DNA of 64,000 bases from Flavobacterium cerinum (GTDB lineage: Bacteria; Bacteroidota; Bacteroidia; Flavobacteriales; Flavobacteriaceae). Both the position numbers and the translations under genes were made by a program. Location of the stretch: the NCBI RefSeq assembly GCF_024496085.1, contig NZ_CP101751.1, forward strand, positions 2,728,001 through 2,792,000, in the 5' to 3' direction. Positions 1-8,250 of the stretch are shown piece by piece; the first letter of the stretch is position 1; the number at the start of each line of letters is the position of its first letter. The notes beneath the pieces are model-generated. The model did not search any database and was not told the DNA's origin. It saw nothing but the letters and a program-made list of their open reading frames with translations.

Positions 1-31
1 TTGCCGGGCAAAATAAGCGTATACTTTCCAT
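1..31 (-). CDS. thrB: Homoserine kinase, N-terminal fragment (cut by window edge)
   Basis: Only the first ten codons are inside the window, reading MESIRLFCPA, starting at an ATG 11 bases downstream of the thrA stop codon. Homoserine kinases of the GHMP family begin with this kind of strand (a short hydrophobic run followed by PAT). It would phosphorylate homoserine, the step after ThrA. The position directly behind thrA on the same strand supports a thrA-thrB operon. Identification from ten residues relies heavily on this context. Confidence 0.7.
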   Translation of the reverse strand, partial: MESIRLFCPA

Positions 32-42
32 ACTGTTTGATT

Positions 43-2484
43 TTAAATGTTACCGATTCGGATTACATCGGCAAAAATTCCGGATGCAGTTACCGCTGCT
101 CCGGCTCCGGCTCCTTTGATTAATAAAGGTTGTTCGGCATAACGATCGGTGTAAAACAACACAATATTGTCTTTCCCTTCCAAATGATAAAACGGGTGTT
201 CTTTTTCAATAGTCTGTAAACCTACACTGGCTTTTCCGTTTTCAAAATTCGCTACATATTTTAAGCGACAGGATTGCTGATCAGCTTCCTTATAGAGTTG
301 GTCAAAATGGTTCGAATGCTCTTTTAATGATTCAAAAAAAGCGGCTACCGATTCGGCCTGTAAAACCGGTTCCGGTAAAAAGGAATCATTATCAATAGCA
401 TCGATTTCCATTGGGTAACCACTTTCCCGGATCAGAATAAGGATTTTTCGCATCACATCGATACCGCTCAGATCGAGTTTCGGATCGGGTTCGGTGTAAC
501 CTTCCTGTTGGGCCTGAAGTACAATATCATGAAAACTTTTATCAGTATTAAAATTATTAAATATAAAGTTTAAGCTACCGGATAAAACGGCTTGAATTTT
601 ATGTACTTTATCTCCGGATGCAATTAGATTTTTTAAGGTGTCTATAATAGGTAATCCGGCTCCGACATTGGTTTCAAAAAGAAACGGTGCATTGTACTTT
701 TTAGACAGTTTTTTTAATTGCTCATATTCCGAATATTGCGACGAACAGGCAATTTTATTACAGGTAACAACGGCTATGCTTTGCGATAGAAAACGTTTGT
801 ACAATGCGGCCACTTTCGGACAAGCTGTATTATCAACAAAAATACTGTTCGGAAGATTTAATGCTTCGGCTTTTGCGATAAAGGCATCGGGTTGGTTATC
901 TTCTCCCGATTGCAGTTGTACTTCCCAGTTTTCTAAATCCACACCGTTTTCGTTAAAATACATTTTTCGGGAATTGGAAATTCCGATAACACGAACATTT
1001 AGTTTTAGATTATCTTTTAAATAGTCAGCTTGTTGTCGTAATTGATCCAGTAATTTTCCGCCAACGTTACCAACTCCGCAAATAAAAAGGTTGAGTTGTT
1101 TAATATTGTCTTCAAAAAAGCTTTCGTGTAATACATTTAATGCTTTTTCAACGTCTTTTTTATCGATAACAGCCGAAATATTGCGTTCGGATGCGCCTTG
1201 TGCTATGGCTCTTACGTTAACATTGTTTTTACCTAATGTACTAAACATTTTACCGCTTAATCCCTGATGGCTTTTCATGTTTTCGCCGACTAAAGCAATA
1301 ATACTCAGATTTTTTTCAATGATAACCGGTTTGATTTTCTGTAACCGGATTTCATATTGAAAAGCCATTTCAATCGCTTTTTTGGCTCTTTGTGCATTTT
1401 CTTCGGATATTCCGATGCAAATAGAGTGTTCGGACGATGCTTGTGTGATAAACACAATACTGATGTTTTCTCTGGCTACGGCACAAAATAGCTTTTCGGA
1501 AATACCGGCTACACCGATTAAACCTGATCCTTCGAGTGTTAGCAATGCAATATTATCGATATGACTGATTCCTTTTACGGGTTCGTTACTATTGTCGCAT
1601 TCCGGGATAATACGGGTTCCTGCTGTGTCCGGAGCGAAAGTATTTTTAATATAAACCGGAATATTTTTATTGAGTACAGGTTGTAATGTCGGCGCATACA
1701 AAACCTTTGCTCCGAAATGTGATAATTCCATGGCTTCTTTATAACTGATATCGGGAATGGAACGGGCTTGTTTTACCAGTTTCGGATTCGCAGTGTACAT
1801 GCCGTTTACATCTGTCCATATCTGTAGTTCATCGGCATCTAAAGCCGACGCAATAACAGCAGCGGAATAGTCGGAACCGCCACGACCTAATGTAGTTGGA
1901 TGACCATTATGCGACTGTGCAATAAAACCGGGTATAACGGTAATATCCGACTGATTTTTATCAAAATAATACTGGATGGCGTAGTTACTGGTTTCAAAAT
2001 CAATATTGGCATTACCGAAATTGGAATCGGTTTTAATTAATTCCCGACTATCAATATAGGCTGTTTTTGGTGACAGGGATTGTAATTTTTCGAAGATGAT
2101 TTTCGAGGACAATAATTCGCCGTAAGATAGAATAGTATCGGTGGCTTTGGCTGACAATTCACCTAATAAAAAACAACCGTCCAATAGCGAGTTAATGTCA
2201 TCAAAGCTAATGTTGATAAACGACAAAACTTTATCATTGTTCCGTTCCGGTAAAAGTTTCTCAATGACTTCAAGATGTCTTGTTTTAAGATCCTGAAGTA
2301 TATTTCGGTATAAAAAGTGCTGATTTTTAGCATTGTTGATCGCTTCAGATAGTGAATCGGTTACACCTCCCAATGCGGAAACAACTACTACTTTCTTGCC
2401 GGGGACGTTTTGTATTACGCCGATGGATTTTAGGATATTCTGATCGTTTGCAACAGAAGTACCCCCAAATTTTAATACTTTCAT
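43..2484 (-). CDS. thrA: Bifunctional aspartokinase / homoserine dehydrogenase I
   Basis: This 813-residue fusion carries out the first and third steps of the aspartate pathway to threonine and methionine. The N-terminal kinase opens with KFGGTSVA and has the GRGGSDYSA nucleotide/aspartate-binding stretch near residue 200. ACT-type regulatory domains fill roughly residues 310-460. The dehydrogenase follows, with the NAD(P) motif GVGNVGG near 470 and the catalytic-region GLPIIDTLK near 610. The length matches the E. coli ThrA class (about 820 residues). It is preceded by a threonine-rich leader peptide and attenuator, and followed after 11 bases by thrB. Feedback inhibition by threonine is expected for the family but cannot be read from the sequence. 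Confidence 0.96.
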   Translation of the reverse strand: MKVLKFGGTSVANDQNILKSIGVIQNVPGKKVVVVSALGGVTDSLSEAINNAKNQHFLYRNILQDLKTRHLEVIEKLLPERNNDKVLSFINISFDDINSLLDGCFLLGELSAKATDTILSYGELLSSKIIFEKLQSLSPKTAYIDSRELIKTDSNFGNANIDFETSNYAIQYYFDKNQSDITVIPGFIAQSHNGHPTTLGRGGSDYSAAVIASALDADELQIWTDVNGMYTANPKLVKQARSIPDISYKEAMELSHFGAKVLYAPTLQPVLNKNIPVYIKNTFAPDTAGTRIIPECDNSNEPVKGISHIDNIALLTLEGSGLIGVAGISEKLFCAVARENISIVFITQASSEHSICIGISEENAQRAKKAIEMAFQYEIRLQKIKPVIIEKNLSIIALVGENMKSHQGLSGKMFSTLGKNNVNVRAIAQGASERNISAVIDKKDVEKALNVLHESFFEDNIKQLNLFICGVGNVGGKLLDQLRQQADYLKDNLKLNVRVIGISNSRKMYFNENGVDLENWEVQLQSGEDNQPDAFIAKAEALNLPNSIFVDNTACPKVAALYKRFLSQSIAVVTCNKIACSSQYSEYEQLKKLSKKYNAPFLFETNVGAGLPIIDTLKNLIASGDKVHKIQAVLSGSLNFIFNNFNTDKSFHDIVLQAQQEGYTEPDPKLDLSGIDVMRKILILIRESGYPMEIDAIDNDSFLPEPVLQAESVAAFFESLKEHSNHFDQLYKEADQQSCRLKYVANFENGKASVGLQTIEKEHPFYHLEGKDNIVLFYTDRYAEQPLLIKGAGAGAAVTASGIFADVIRIGNI

Positions 2485-2539
2485 GATACTATATTTTATG
2501 AACCAACGGTTGGAAAAACCGGATCCGAATAATTAAAAA

Positions 2540-2611
2540 TTAAGAATAAAAATGAATTCGTTTGAAAACAAACGACTTAGCTGTGTTTTAAAAAAACACG
2601 TACGCACACAG
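2540..2611 (-). promoter_or_regulatory. Putative transcription attenuator of thrA
   Basis: Between the thrL stop codon and thrA the reverse-strand RNA can form a 7-bp stem (TCGTTTG paired with CAAACGA, 2558-2575) followed by a T-rich tail, a plausible terminator. Upstream of it are two mutually exclusive helices: CTGTGT at 2606-2611 with ACACAG at 2581-2586, and GTGTTTT with AAAACAC at 2583-2599. A threonine-codon leader followed by competing hairpins is the classical layout of leader-peptide attenuation. The exact antiterminator pairing was not computed. Confidence 0.55.
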
Positions 2612-2626
2612 GATTATATGTAATAA

Positions 2627-2737
2627 TTATACCCCGAACGGGGTAGTGGTAGTTGTAATAATGGTAACAATAGAAATTACAGCCGAAGAAGATTCGGTTG
2701 CAATAAATAAATTATATTTTCTATTAGCTGTTATCAT
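2627..2737 (-). CDS. thrL: thr operon leader peptide
   Basis: A 36-codon reading frame lies upstream of thrA. It ends in VTIITTTTTPFGV followed by TAA, so it has two isoleucine codons and then five consecutive threonine codons just before the stop. Runs of regulatory codons of this kind define leader peptides of threonine operons, as in enteric thrL. Translation stalling at low charged tRNA-Thr or tRNA-Ile would favour antitermination. The end of the frame overlaps a small hairpin (TACCCC/GGGGTA). A TATATTTG box, a match to the flavobacterial -7 consensus, lies only six bases upstream of the ATG. Confidence 0.8.
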   Translation of the reverse strand: MITANRKYNLFIATESSSAVISIVTIITTTTTPFGV

Positions 2738-2812
2738 TATGACAAATATAGCGCTTTTTGTTTTGAAAAATCATTTTTTGTAAATTTATAGTAAGTCAAA
2801 ATGAGTTAGATT

Positions 2813-3661
2813 ATGGACAACTTGATTAAAATTGATAAAAAAACCGTATTGGAACGATTTCATCCGATCGATAAGTACACCCATAAAGGAATTCAGGGAC
2901 ATGCGCTGATTGTTGGCGGTAGTTACGGAAAGATAGGAGCACCGCTATTATCGGCGAAAGCGTGTTTAAAATCGGGTGCCGGTCTCGTTACGGCTTATAT
3001 CCCGCAATGTGGTTATGATATTCTTCAGACCGGAATTCCGGAAGTTATGGTAGAAACGGATGATTATCCGACGCATATTACTGCGATTACTACCGAAGCA
3101 AATATCCGGGCGGTTGGTTTGGGAATCGGAATGGGGCAACATCAGGAAACCCAACAAGCAGTTTTTCATTTTCTAAAATTGAATACGTTGCCTTTGGTGC
3201 TCGATGCGGACGGAATTAATATTATGTCGGAAAATAAAGAATGGCTGGAATTCTTACCGGCACAAACGATTGTGACACCACATCGGAAAGAATTGGAACG
3301 ATTAATCGGACTATGGGATGATGAAGCGGATAAAATGAAAAAAGTAATATCTTTTTCGGAAACGTATGATTTGGTTGTCGTCTTAAAAGGTGCGCCAACA
3401 CGTATTGTGTATAAGAATAACGTTTTTGAAAATACAACGGGAAATCAATCGCTGGCTACAGCGGGAAGCGGCGATGTCCTTACGGGAATTATTACCGGAT
3501 TACTGGCGCAATCCTATGATCCGGACGCTGCTGCAATTGTTGGCGTCTATATTCACGGACTCACAGCGGATCTTGCTTTACCGGAGCTGGGTTATCATGC
3601 GTTTGTTGCCTCGGATATTATTGCGAATCTGGGGAAAGCTTTTAGTACGTTATACGAATAA
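2813..3661 (+). CDS. nnrD: ADP/ATP-dependent (S)-NAD(P)H-hydrate dehydratase
   Basis: This 282-residue ribokinase-like enzyme repairs damaged NADHX/NADPHX by nucleotide-dependent dehydration. Visible hallmarks are [14 protein letters not shown] near residue 25, the [14 protein letters not shown] stretch near 155 and the [16 protein letters not shown] anion-hole/catalytic motif near 220, typical of the NnrD/carbohydrate-kinase family. It is the stand-alone dehydratase form, without the N-terminal NnrE epimerase domain found in fused homologues. It is transcribed divergently from the thr leader and ends at a strong bidirectional terminator shared with the convergent thioredoxin gene. Confidence 0.9.
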   Translation: MDNLIKIDKKTVLERFHPIDKYTHKGIQGHALIVGGSYGKIGAPLLSAKACLKSGAGLVTAYIPQCGYDILQTGIPEVMVETDDYPTHITAITTEANIRAVGLGIGMGQHQETQQAVFHFLKLNTLPLVLDADGINIMSENKEWLEFLPAQTIVTPHRKELERLIGLWDDEADKMKKVISFSETYDLVVVLKGAPTRIVYKNNVFENTTGNQSLATAGSGDVLTGIITGLLAQSYDPDAAAIVGVYIHGLTADLALPELGYHAFVASDIIANLGKAFSTLYE

Positions 3662-3692
3662 AAAAACGCTTCCGTGTGGAAGCGTTTGTTGT
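3661..3692. terminator. Bidirectional rho-independent terminator
   Basis: A perfect 10-bp stem (AAACGCTTCC with GGAAGCGTTT) encloses a GTGT loop and is flanked by A-rich and T-rich runs on both sides. It lies between the convergent nnrD and TlpA-like genes. Confidence 0.9.
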
Positions 3693-5059
3693 TATTTTAC
3701 ACCTTGCTTGGTAAACAATTCGATTAGTTGTGCATCGGATGGTCTTGGCGCATCGGCTGTTACAATGTTTCCGTTCGGATCCAGCAGGATAAATCTCGGA
3801 ATACTTTCAATTCCAAACTCTTTTATAAACTGGGAATTCCAATCATTATCAGCAAATAGCTGAATACCGCCTAATTTTTTTTCATCTACCAGTTTTTTCC
3901 ATTTGTCATAGTCTTTTTTGGCATCAATTGAAATACTCACAAATTCGATATTTTTTCCGTGATATTGCTCTTCTACTTTTTGAAGATGCGGAATTTCCTG
4001 GCGACAAGGTCCACACCAGGTTGCCCATACATCGATATATACGAATTTACCTTTTAAATTATCCAATGAAGTTTGTCCGCCTTTATAATTTTCATAGTTG
4101 AATTTTGGCGATGGTTTACCCGGAGTCAACATTTTGATTTTGTTGAATTTATCAGTCAGCTCTTTTTTGAAATTAGTATCTGTCGACAAAACCATAATTT
4201 CTTTGTAAAGGAATTCTGATTCTGCATTTCCGGCGCGAATCTGATACCCAAGATTTTGCAGGAAGCTGTTTTTAATATTCGGACTTTTTATTTTTTTGAT
4301 TTCGGATAAAATTCGGTCGCTTAATTCTTTTTCAGTAAGATTACTACTGTTTTCAGATACTTTTTGATTGAATTTACCGGCTATAAGCTGTTTGTAAGAA
4401 TTAGAAAACATGAAATCATTTTCGTTATCCAAATCGATTGTTGCGTCGAATTTCGGAAAGCTTTCTGAGGGTTTAAAGTTTTCTTTTTTAGCGTAATGGG
4501 CGTGGTAAGCCGGATAATTAAAAATTAATAATTGCTCAAAAAAGTTAATGTTTCGTAATTCACTCTTTTTAAAATCGGCATCAGCAAATGGAGTTGTATT
4601 ATATAATTCCAAAACAGCATTTTTTAGCTCTTTATTTTTATTAGCATATGTTGCTTCATCCTGACTGTAAAATACCTGTGGATTTCCTAATGTATTATTG
4701 ACAAGCTGACTTTTTTTGGACAGATATTGGTTTTCAATACTTCCTTTTCCGGTAAAAGTCAACGTAGTATTAAAATTTGAATCGTCGGCAGCGATATTCA
4801 GTTTTGTTCCTTTACCCAGATATAAAGCAACACGGTTGTTTTTGGTACTTAACGTATATGCCCCGTTGTAAGAGATTGGGAAGGTTTCAGAAAAGGAACC
4901 GTCGGGTTTTAATGTGATTTCTTTGTTAAAACTTTCACCTTTGATTTTGATCTTTTTTTCTTCGGTATTACTGATTTTACCGGATATCGTTATCGTTTCC
5001 ACAGGAAGATTAAACGAGGCCAGCGTAATGAGCATCAGCAAATAAAATGCTTTTTTCAT
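3692..5059 (-). CDS. TlpA-like thioredoxin-fold protein with N-terminal DUF4369-like domain
   Basis: This 455-residue exported protein begins with a signal sequence (MKKAFYLLMLITLASF). A beta-rich N-terminal domain follows (ISGKI...LKPDGSF), resembling the DUF4369 domains often fused to Bacteroidota thioredoxins. The middle is helical. The C-terminal AhpC/TSA-redoxin domain carries WCGPC at residues 348-352, so both redox cysteines are present, and the cis-Pro region is ESIPRF. It probably works in the periplasm in thiol-disulfide exchange. Whether its substrate is cytochrome c, as for ResA or TlpA, cannot be judged from sequence. It stands alone, converging on nnrD. Confidence 0.88.
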   Translation of the reverse strand: MKKAFYLLMLITLASFNLPVETITISGKISNTEEKKIKIKGESFNKEITLKPDGSFSETFPISYNGAYTLSTKNNRVALYLGKGTKLNIAADDSNFNTTLTFTGKGSIENQYLSKKSQLVNNTLGNPQVFYSQDEATYANKNKELKNAVLELYNTTPFADADFKKSELRNINFFEQLLIFNYPAYHAHYAKKENFKPSESFPKFDATIDLDNENDFMFSNSYKQLIAGKFNQKVSENSSNLTEKELSDRILSEIKKIKSPNIKNSFLQNLGYQIRAGNAESEFLYKEIMVLSTDTNFKKELTDKFNKIKMLTPGKPSPKFNYENYKGGQTSLDNLKGKFVYIDVWATWCGPCRQEIPHLQKVEEQYHGKNIEFVSISIDAKKDYDKWKKLVDEKKLGGIQLFADNDWNSQFIKEFGIESIPRFILLDPNGNIVTADAPRPSDAQLIELFTKQGVK

Positions 5060-5199
5060 TGAAAATGGTTTTTAGTTAGTTTTTTAGAAGTTCAAATATA
5101 AGAATTGTCGTTCGTATAATTACAGTAGAAATACGGTTAATATAGTTTGTTTTTTAGGCATATTTTATGGAATTTTGAGCAATTAATTTTTACAGCAAA

Positions 5200-6708
5200 A
5201 TGGATACAGTACATTATATAAGCTCTGATGTGATTTCATTGGAGTTACTACAGGAGATTATCTCTCAGAATATGAAATTGGATTTGTCGGAAGAGGCGCG
5301 TGTTAACATTGAAAAATGCCGCACTTATCTGGACGAAAAAATGCAGGCACACGGAGAGCCTATTTATGGTATAAATACCGGATTCGGCTCATTATGTAAT
5401 GTTAAGATATCGAATGAAAACTTATCCAAATTACAGGAAAACCTTGTAAAATCGCATGCTTGCAGTACAGGTGACGAAGTGCCGCATGAGATTGTAAAAA
5501 TCATGTTGCTGCTTAAAATTAAATCGTTGAGTTTCGGTCATTCCGGAGTACAGCTAAAAACGGTAGAACGACTGATAGATTTTTATAACAACGATGTTTT
5601 ACCGGTAATCTATACGCAGGGATCATTAGGAGCTTCAGGAGATTTGGCACCGTTGGCGCATTTATCATTACCGTTAATCGGTGAAGGTGAAGTATATGTT
5701 GACGGATTCCGTCAGCCGGCTAAAAAGGTATTGGAAAAAATGGGATGGGAGCCGATTGTGTTGCAATCTAAAGAAGGATTGGCTTTGTTAAACGGTACGC
5801 AGTTTATGAGTGCCTATGGTGCTTATGTGTTATTAAAAGCCAGTAAATATGCGTATTTAGCGGATGTTATCGGAGCGATTTCATTAGAAGGTTTTGACGG
5901 AAGAATTGAACCTTTTAATGAATTGATTCATTTGGTACGCCCGCATAAAGGACAAATCAATACTGCAAAACGATTCCAGGAATTATTGGAAGACAGTGAG
6001 ATTATCGCGCAGCCTAAAAAACACGTTCAGGATCCGTATTCTTTCCGTTGTATTCCGCAAGTACATGGTGCATCGAAAGATACTATCGATTATGTAAAGC
6101 GTGTATTTAAGACGGAAATCAATTCGGTAACCGATAATCCGAATATCTTTATTGAAACGGATGAAATTATTTCGGGCGGAAACTTCCACGGTCAACCTTT
6201 GGCTTTAGCCTTAGACTTTTTAGGAATTGCTTTAGCCGAATTAGGAAATATTTCAGAAAGACGTACGTACCAGTTAATTTCCGGATTAAGAGATTTACCG
6301 GCATTTTTGGTAAGCGATCCGGGACTGAATTCCGGTTTTATGATTCCGCAATATACGGCAGCGAGCATCGTGAGTCAGAATAAACAATATGCAACACCGG
6401 CAAGTATTGATAGTATTGTATCGTCTAACGGACAGGAAGATCATGTGAGTATGGGCGCTAATGCCGCTACGAAAGCGTTAAAGATTATGGAAAATCTGGA
6501 GCGTATCCTGGCTATTGAATTGATGAATGCTTCTCAGGCAATCGAATTCAGAAGACCGTTAAAATCAAGCGAGTTTATCGAAAGCTTCCTGAAATTATAC
6601 AGAGAAGAAGTGCCTTTGGTTACAGAAGACAGAATTTTACATTACGACATTGAAAAATCGGTTGCTTTTTTAAACAGCTTCCAGATGGATGAAGTGTTGT
6701 TTGAATAG
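5200..6708 (+). CDS. hutH: Histidine ammonia-lyase family enzyme
   Basis: This 502-residue MIO-containing lyase would remove ammonia from L-histidine to give urocanate. The MIO prosthetic group would form from A145-S146-G147 within GSLGASGDLAP. Other family signatures are YGINTGFG near residue 60, SDNPN-type sequence (VTDNPNIF) near 310 and SNGQEDHVSMG near 410. The selectivity position reads Ser-His (VKSHACS), as in histidine rather than tyrosine ammonia-lyases, whose equivalent is usually His-Ser or His-Leu. No hutU, hutI or hutG neighbours are present, so it stands outside a hut operon here. It ends at a palindromic repeat that can act as terminator. Confidence 0.9.
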   Translation: MDTVHYISSDVISLELLQEIISQNMKLDLSEEARVNIEKCRTYLDEKMQAHGEPIYGINTGFGSLCNVKISNENLSKLQENLVKSHACSTGDEVPHEIVKIMLLLKIKSLSFGHSGVQLKTVERLIDFYNNDVLPVIYTQGSLGASGDLAPLAHLSLPLIGEGEVYVDGFRQPAKKVLEKMGWEPIVLQSKEGLALLNGTQFMSAYGAYVLLKASKYAYLADVIGAISLEGFDGRIEPFNELIHLVRPHKGQINTAKRFQELLEDSEIIAQPKKHVQDPYSFRCIPQVHGASKDTIDYVKRVFKTEINSVTDNPNIFIETDEIISGGNFHGQPLALALDFLGIALAELGNISERRTYQLISGLRDLPAFLVSDPGLNSGFMIPQYTAASIVSQNKQYATPASIDSIVSSNGQEDHVSMGANAATKALKIMENLERILAIELMNASQAIEFRRPLKSSEFIESFLKLYREEVPLVTEDRILHYDIEKSVAFLNSFQMDEVLFE

Positions 6709-6725
6709 GTAGAAAAACAAAAACA

Positions 6726-6755
6726 TACCTGACAGGTTTTAAAGTTTGTCAGGTA
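6726..6755. repeat. Palindromic intergenic repeat (CCTGACA family), likely terminator
   Basis: Arms TACCTGACA and TGTCAGGTA enclose a central GGTTTTAAAGTT. The palindrome is followed by a T-rich stretch. It separates hutH from the convergent DUF1304 gene. The same palindrome recurs at 58,711-58,815, so it belongs to a dispersed repeat family and also serves as a plausible bidirectional terminator. Confidence 0.8.
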
Positions 6756-6762
6756 TAATTTT

Positions 6763-7125
6763 TTATAAGAAATACATGCTCAGTAAACCTAAAGCGGCTG
6801 GAAGGCTTTGTACCATCAATATCGATTTCTGAACGGTAATCGCACCGTAAACTCCGGCTACAAATACACAACCCAAAAAGAAGGTAGCGACATGAATACC
6901 CCATTGCGGATCGCAAATCAATAAAGACCAGATTAATCCGGCGGCTAAAAAACCGTTATATAAGCCTTGATTTCCGGCCATTTGCTTGGTCTTTTCAAAC
7001 ATTTCTTCCGGTACCGATTTAAATACTTTTTTGGCACGGGTGGTCCAGGCAAACATCTCCAACCATAAAATGTAAAGGTGAAGTAAGGCGATGAATCCGA
7101 TAATAATTTTTGAAACAATTGTCAT
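6763..7125 (-). CDS. DUF1304 family membrane protein
   Basis: This 120-residue protein has four predicted membrane helices, starting with IIIGFIALLHLYILWLEMF. The conserved block MFAWTTRAKKVF and the NQGLYNGFLAAGLIW motif identify the DUF1304 family, small inner-membrane proteins without a known function. It is the last gene of a reverse-strand group with the TMEM175-like and DUF421 genes, 18 bases behind the former. No catalytic residues are recognisable. Confidence 0.88.
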   Translation of the reverse strand: MTIVSKIIIGFIALLHLYILWLEMFAWTTRAKKVFKSVPEEMFEKTKQMAGNQGLYNGFLAAGLIWSLLICDPQWGIHVATFFLGCVFVAGVYGAITVQKSILMVQSLPAALGLLSMYFL

Positions 7126-7143
7126 AATAATCAGGATTTTGGT

Positions 7144-7725
7144 TTATTCGGAATGATCTAGTATTCGTTCAATTCGTTTGTCCGGAATTAACCACATAAT
7201 GGCGACTAAAATATAAAAAGCACCACCTGCTAATCCGTTATAATGGGAAGCAATAATTCCCATAGTATAAAATACAGGTGATAGTTTTCCTTTAATATCT
7301 TTTCCGATTGCTTTTGATAAAACGGAATCGGGTCCGTGTTTTTTCAGGATTACATATTGTAATATAAAATAGGCTACTGCACACATCAGCAGTATAAATC
7401 CGTATAACATCATCGGATCGTGAGCAAAATGATTTTCTCCGATCCAGGCCGTAACAAACGGAATCAGGGATAACCAGAATAATAAATGTAGGTTGGCCCA
7501 TAAAATACCTCCGGTTACCTGTTTTACCGTATGCATCATATGATGATGGTTATTCCAGTAGATACCGACATAAATAAAGCTTAATACATAACTTAGAAAT
7601 ACCGGTAAAATCGGTGTAAGTGCTTTAAGACTTATCTCGTGCGGAACCTTAATTTCCAGTACCATAATAGTGATGATAATAGCCAGTACACCATCACTAA
7701 AGGCTTCCAATCGGGTTTTATTCAT
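7144..7725 (-). CDS. TMEM175/DUF1211 family protein, putative potassium channel
   Basis: This 193-residue membrane protein has about six hydrophobic segments. Its first helix carries RLEAFSDGVLAIIIT, the RxxxFSDGVxAIxxT signature of the TMEM175 (formerly DUF1211) family, whose bacterial members form tetrameric potassium-selective channels. The channel role is inferred from the family. It lies three bases behind the DUF421 gene and is probably co-transcribed with it and with the RimB-RimK gene. Confidence 0.85.
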   Translation of the reverse strand: MNKTRLEAFSDGVLAIIITIMVLEIKVPHEISLKALTPILPVFLSYVLSFIYVGIYWNNHHHMMHTVKQVTGGILWANLHLLFWLSLIPFVTAWIGENHFAHDPMMLYGFILLMCAVAYFILQYVILKKHGPDSVLSKAIGKDIKGKLSPVFYTMGIIASHYNGLAGGAFYILVAIMWLIPDKRIERILDHSE

Positions 7726-7728
7726 ACT

Positions 7729-8250
7729 TTAGCTGTTTTCTGAACGTAAGGTTTTATGTGTTCTCCGTTTGTGATAGGTTTGATGTAAGTGAGCATTATG
7801 TTCGCCGGAAATTACACTGATATTGCCGTCAATTTCCAGCATGGCCAGTTTAACATCCTTATAATGGTCAACGCCATGTTCGCGAATGGATTCGTAAAGC
7901 TCATCGGATGTAATACCCAGTCGGCTGAGCGTGGCAAATTCCAGTTTTCCGTTATGGATCAGTATTTCGGGTTTGTCCTGTAATAAATCGGCTATTTTTT
8001 TATACTTAAAAAGTATTTTTTTGACAATAAAATTGACAATAAATAAAACCAAAGCTGCTGCCAAACCGCCAAACAGGCTGGTATTGCTGCCAACCATTGC
8101 ATTTTGAACCGAGTTACTGATCAATAATATCAGGATAACATCAGCAGTGTTAAGCTGTGATAGTTGTTTTTTACCGAATACACGGAGTGCAACGACCATA
8201 AAAACATAAACAGCGGTACTTCTGATGATGATATCCAGATAAGCTTCCAT
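7729..8250 (-). CDS. DUF421 (YetF-like) membrane protein
   Basis: This 173-residue protein has three N-terminal membrane helices and a soluble C-terminal domain. The stretch RVFGKKQLSQLNTADVILI matches the conserved core of DUF421/YetF proteins (RxxGKrqlsqltxxDxv). The C-terminal part contains EILIHNGKLEF and LSRLGITSDELYESIREHG, typical of the YetF cytoplasmic domain. The biochemical function of the family is not established. Its start codon directly abuts the stop codon of the upstream RimB-RimK gene, which implies one transcript. Confidence 0.88.
   Translation of the reverse strand: MEAYLDIIIRSTAVYVFMVVALRVFGKKQLSQLNTADVILILLISNSVQNAMVGSNTSLFGGLAAALVLFIVNFIVKKILFKYKKIADLLQDKPEILIHNGKLEFATLSRLGITSDELYESIREHGVDHYKDVKLAMLEIDGNISVISGEHNAHLHQTYHKRRTHKTLRSENS

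Noticed and set aside
638..1564. Forward frames of 128 and 60 codons inside thrA
   Set aside because: They are shadow frames of a well-conserved reverse-strand gene.
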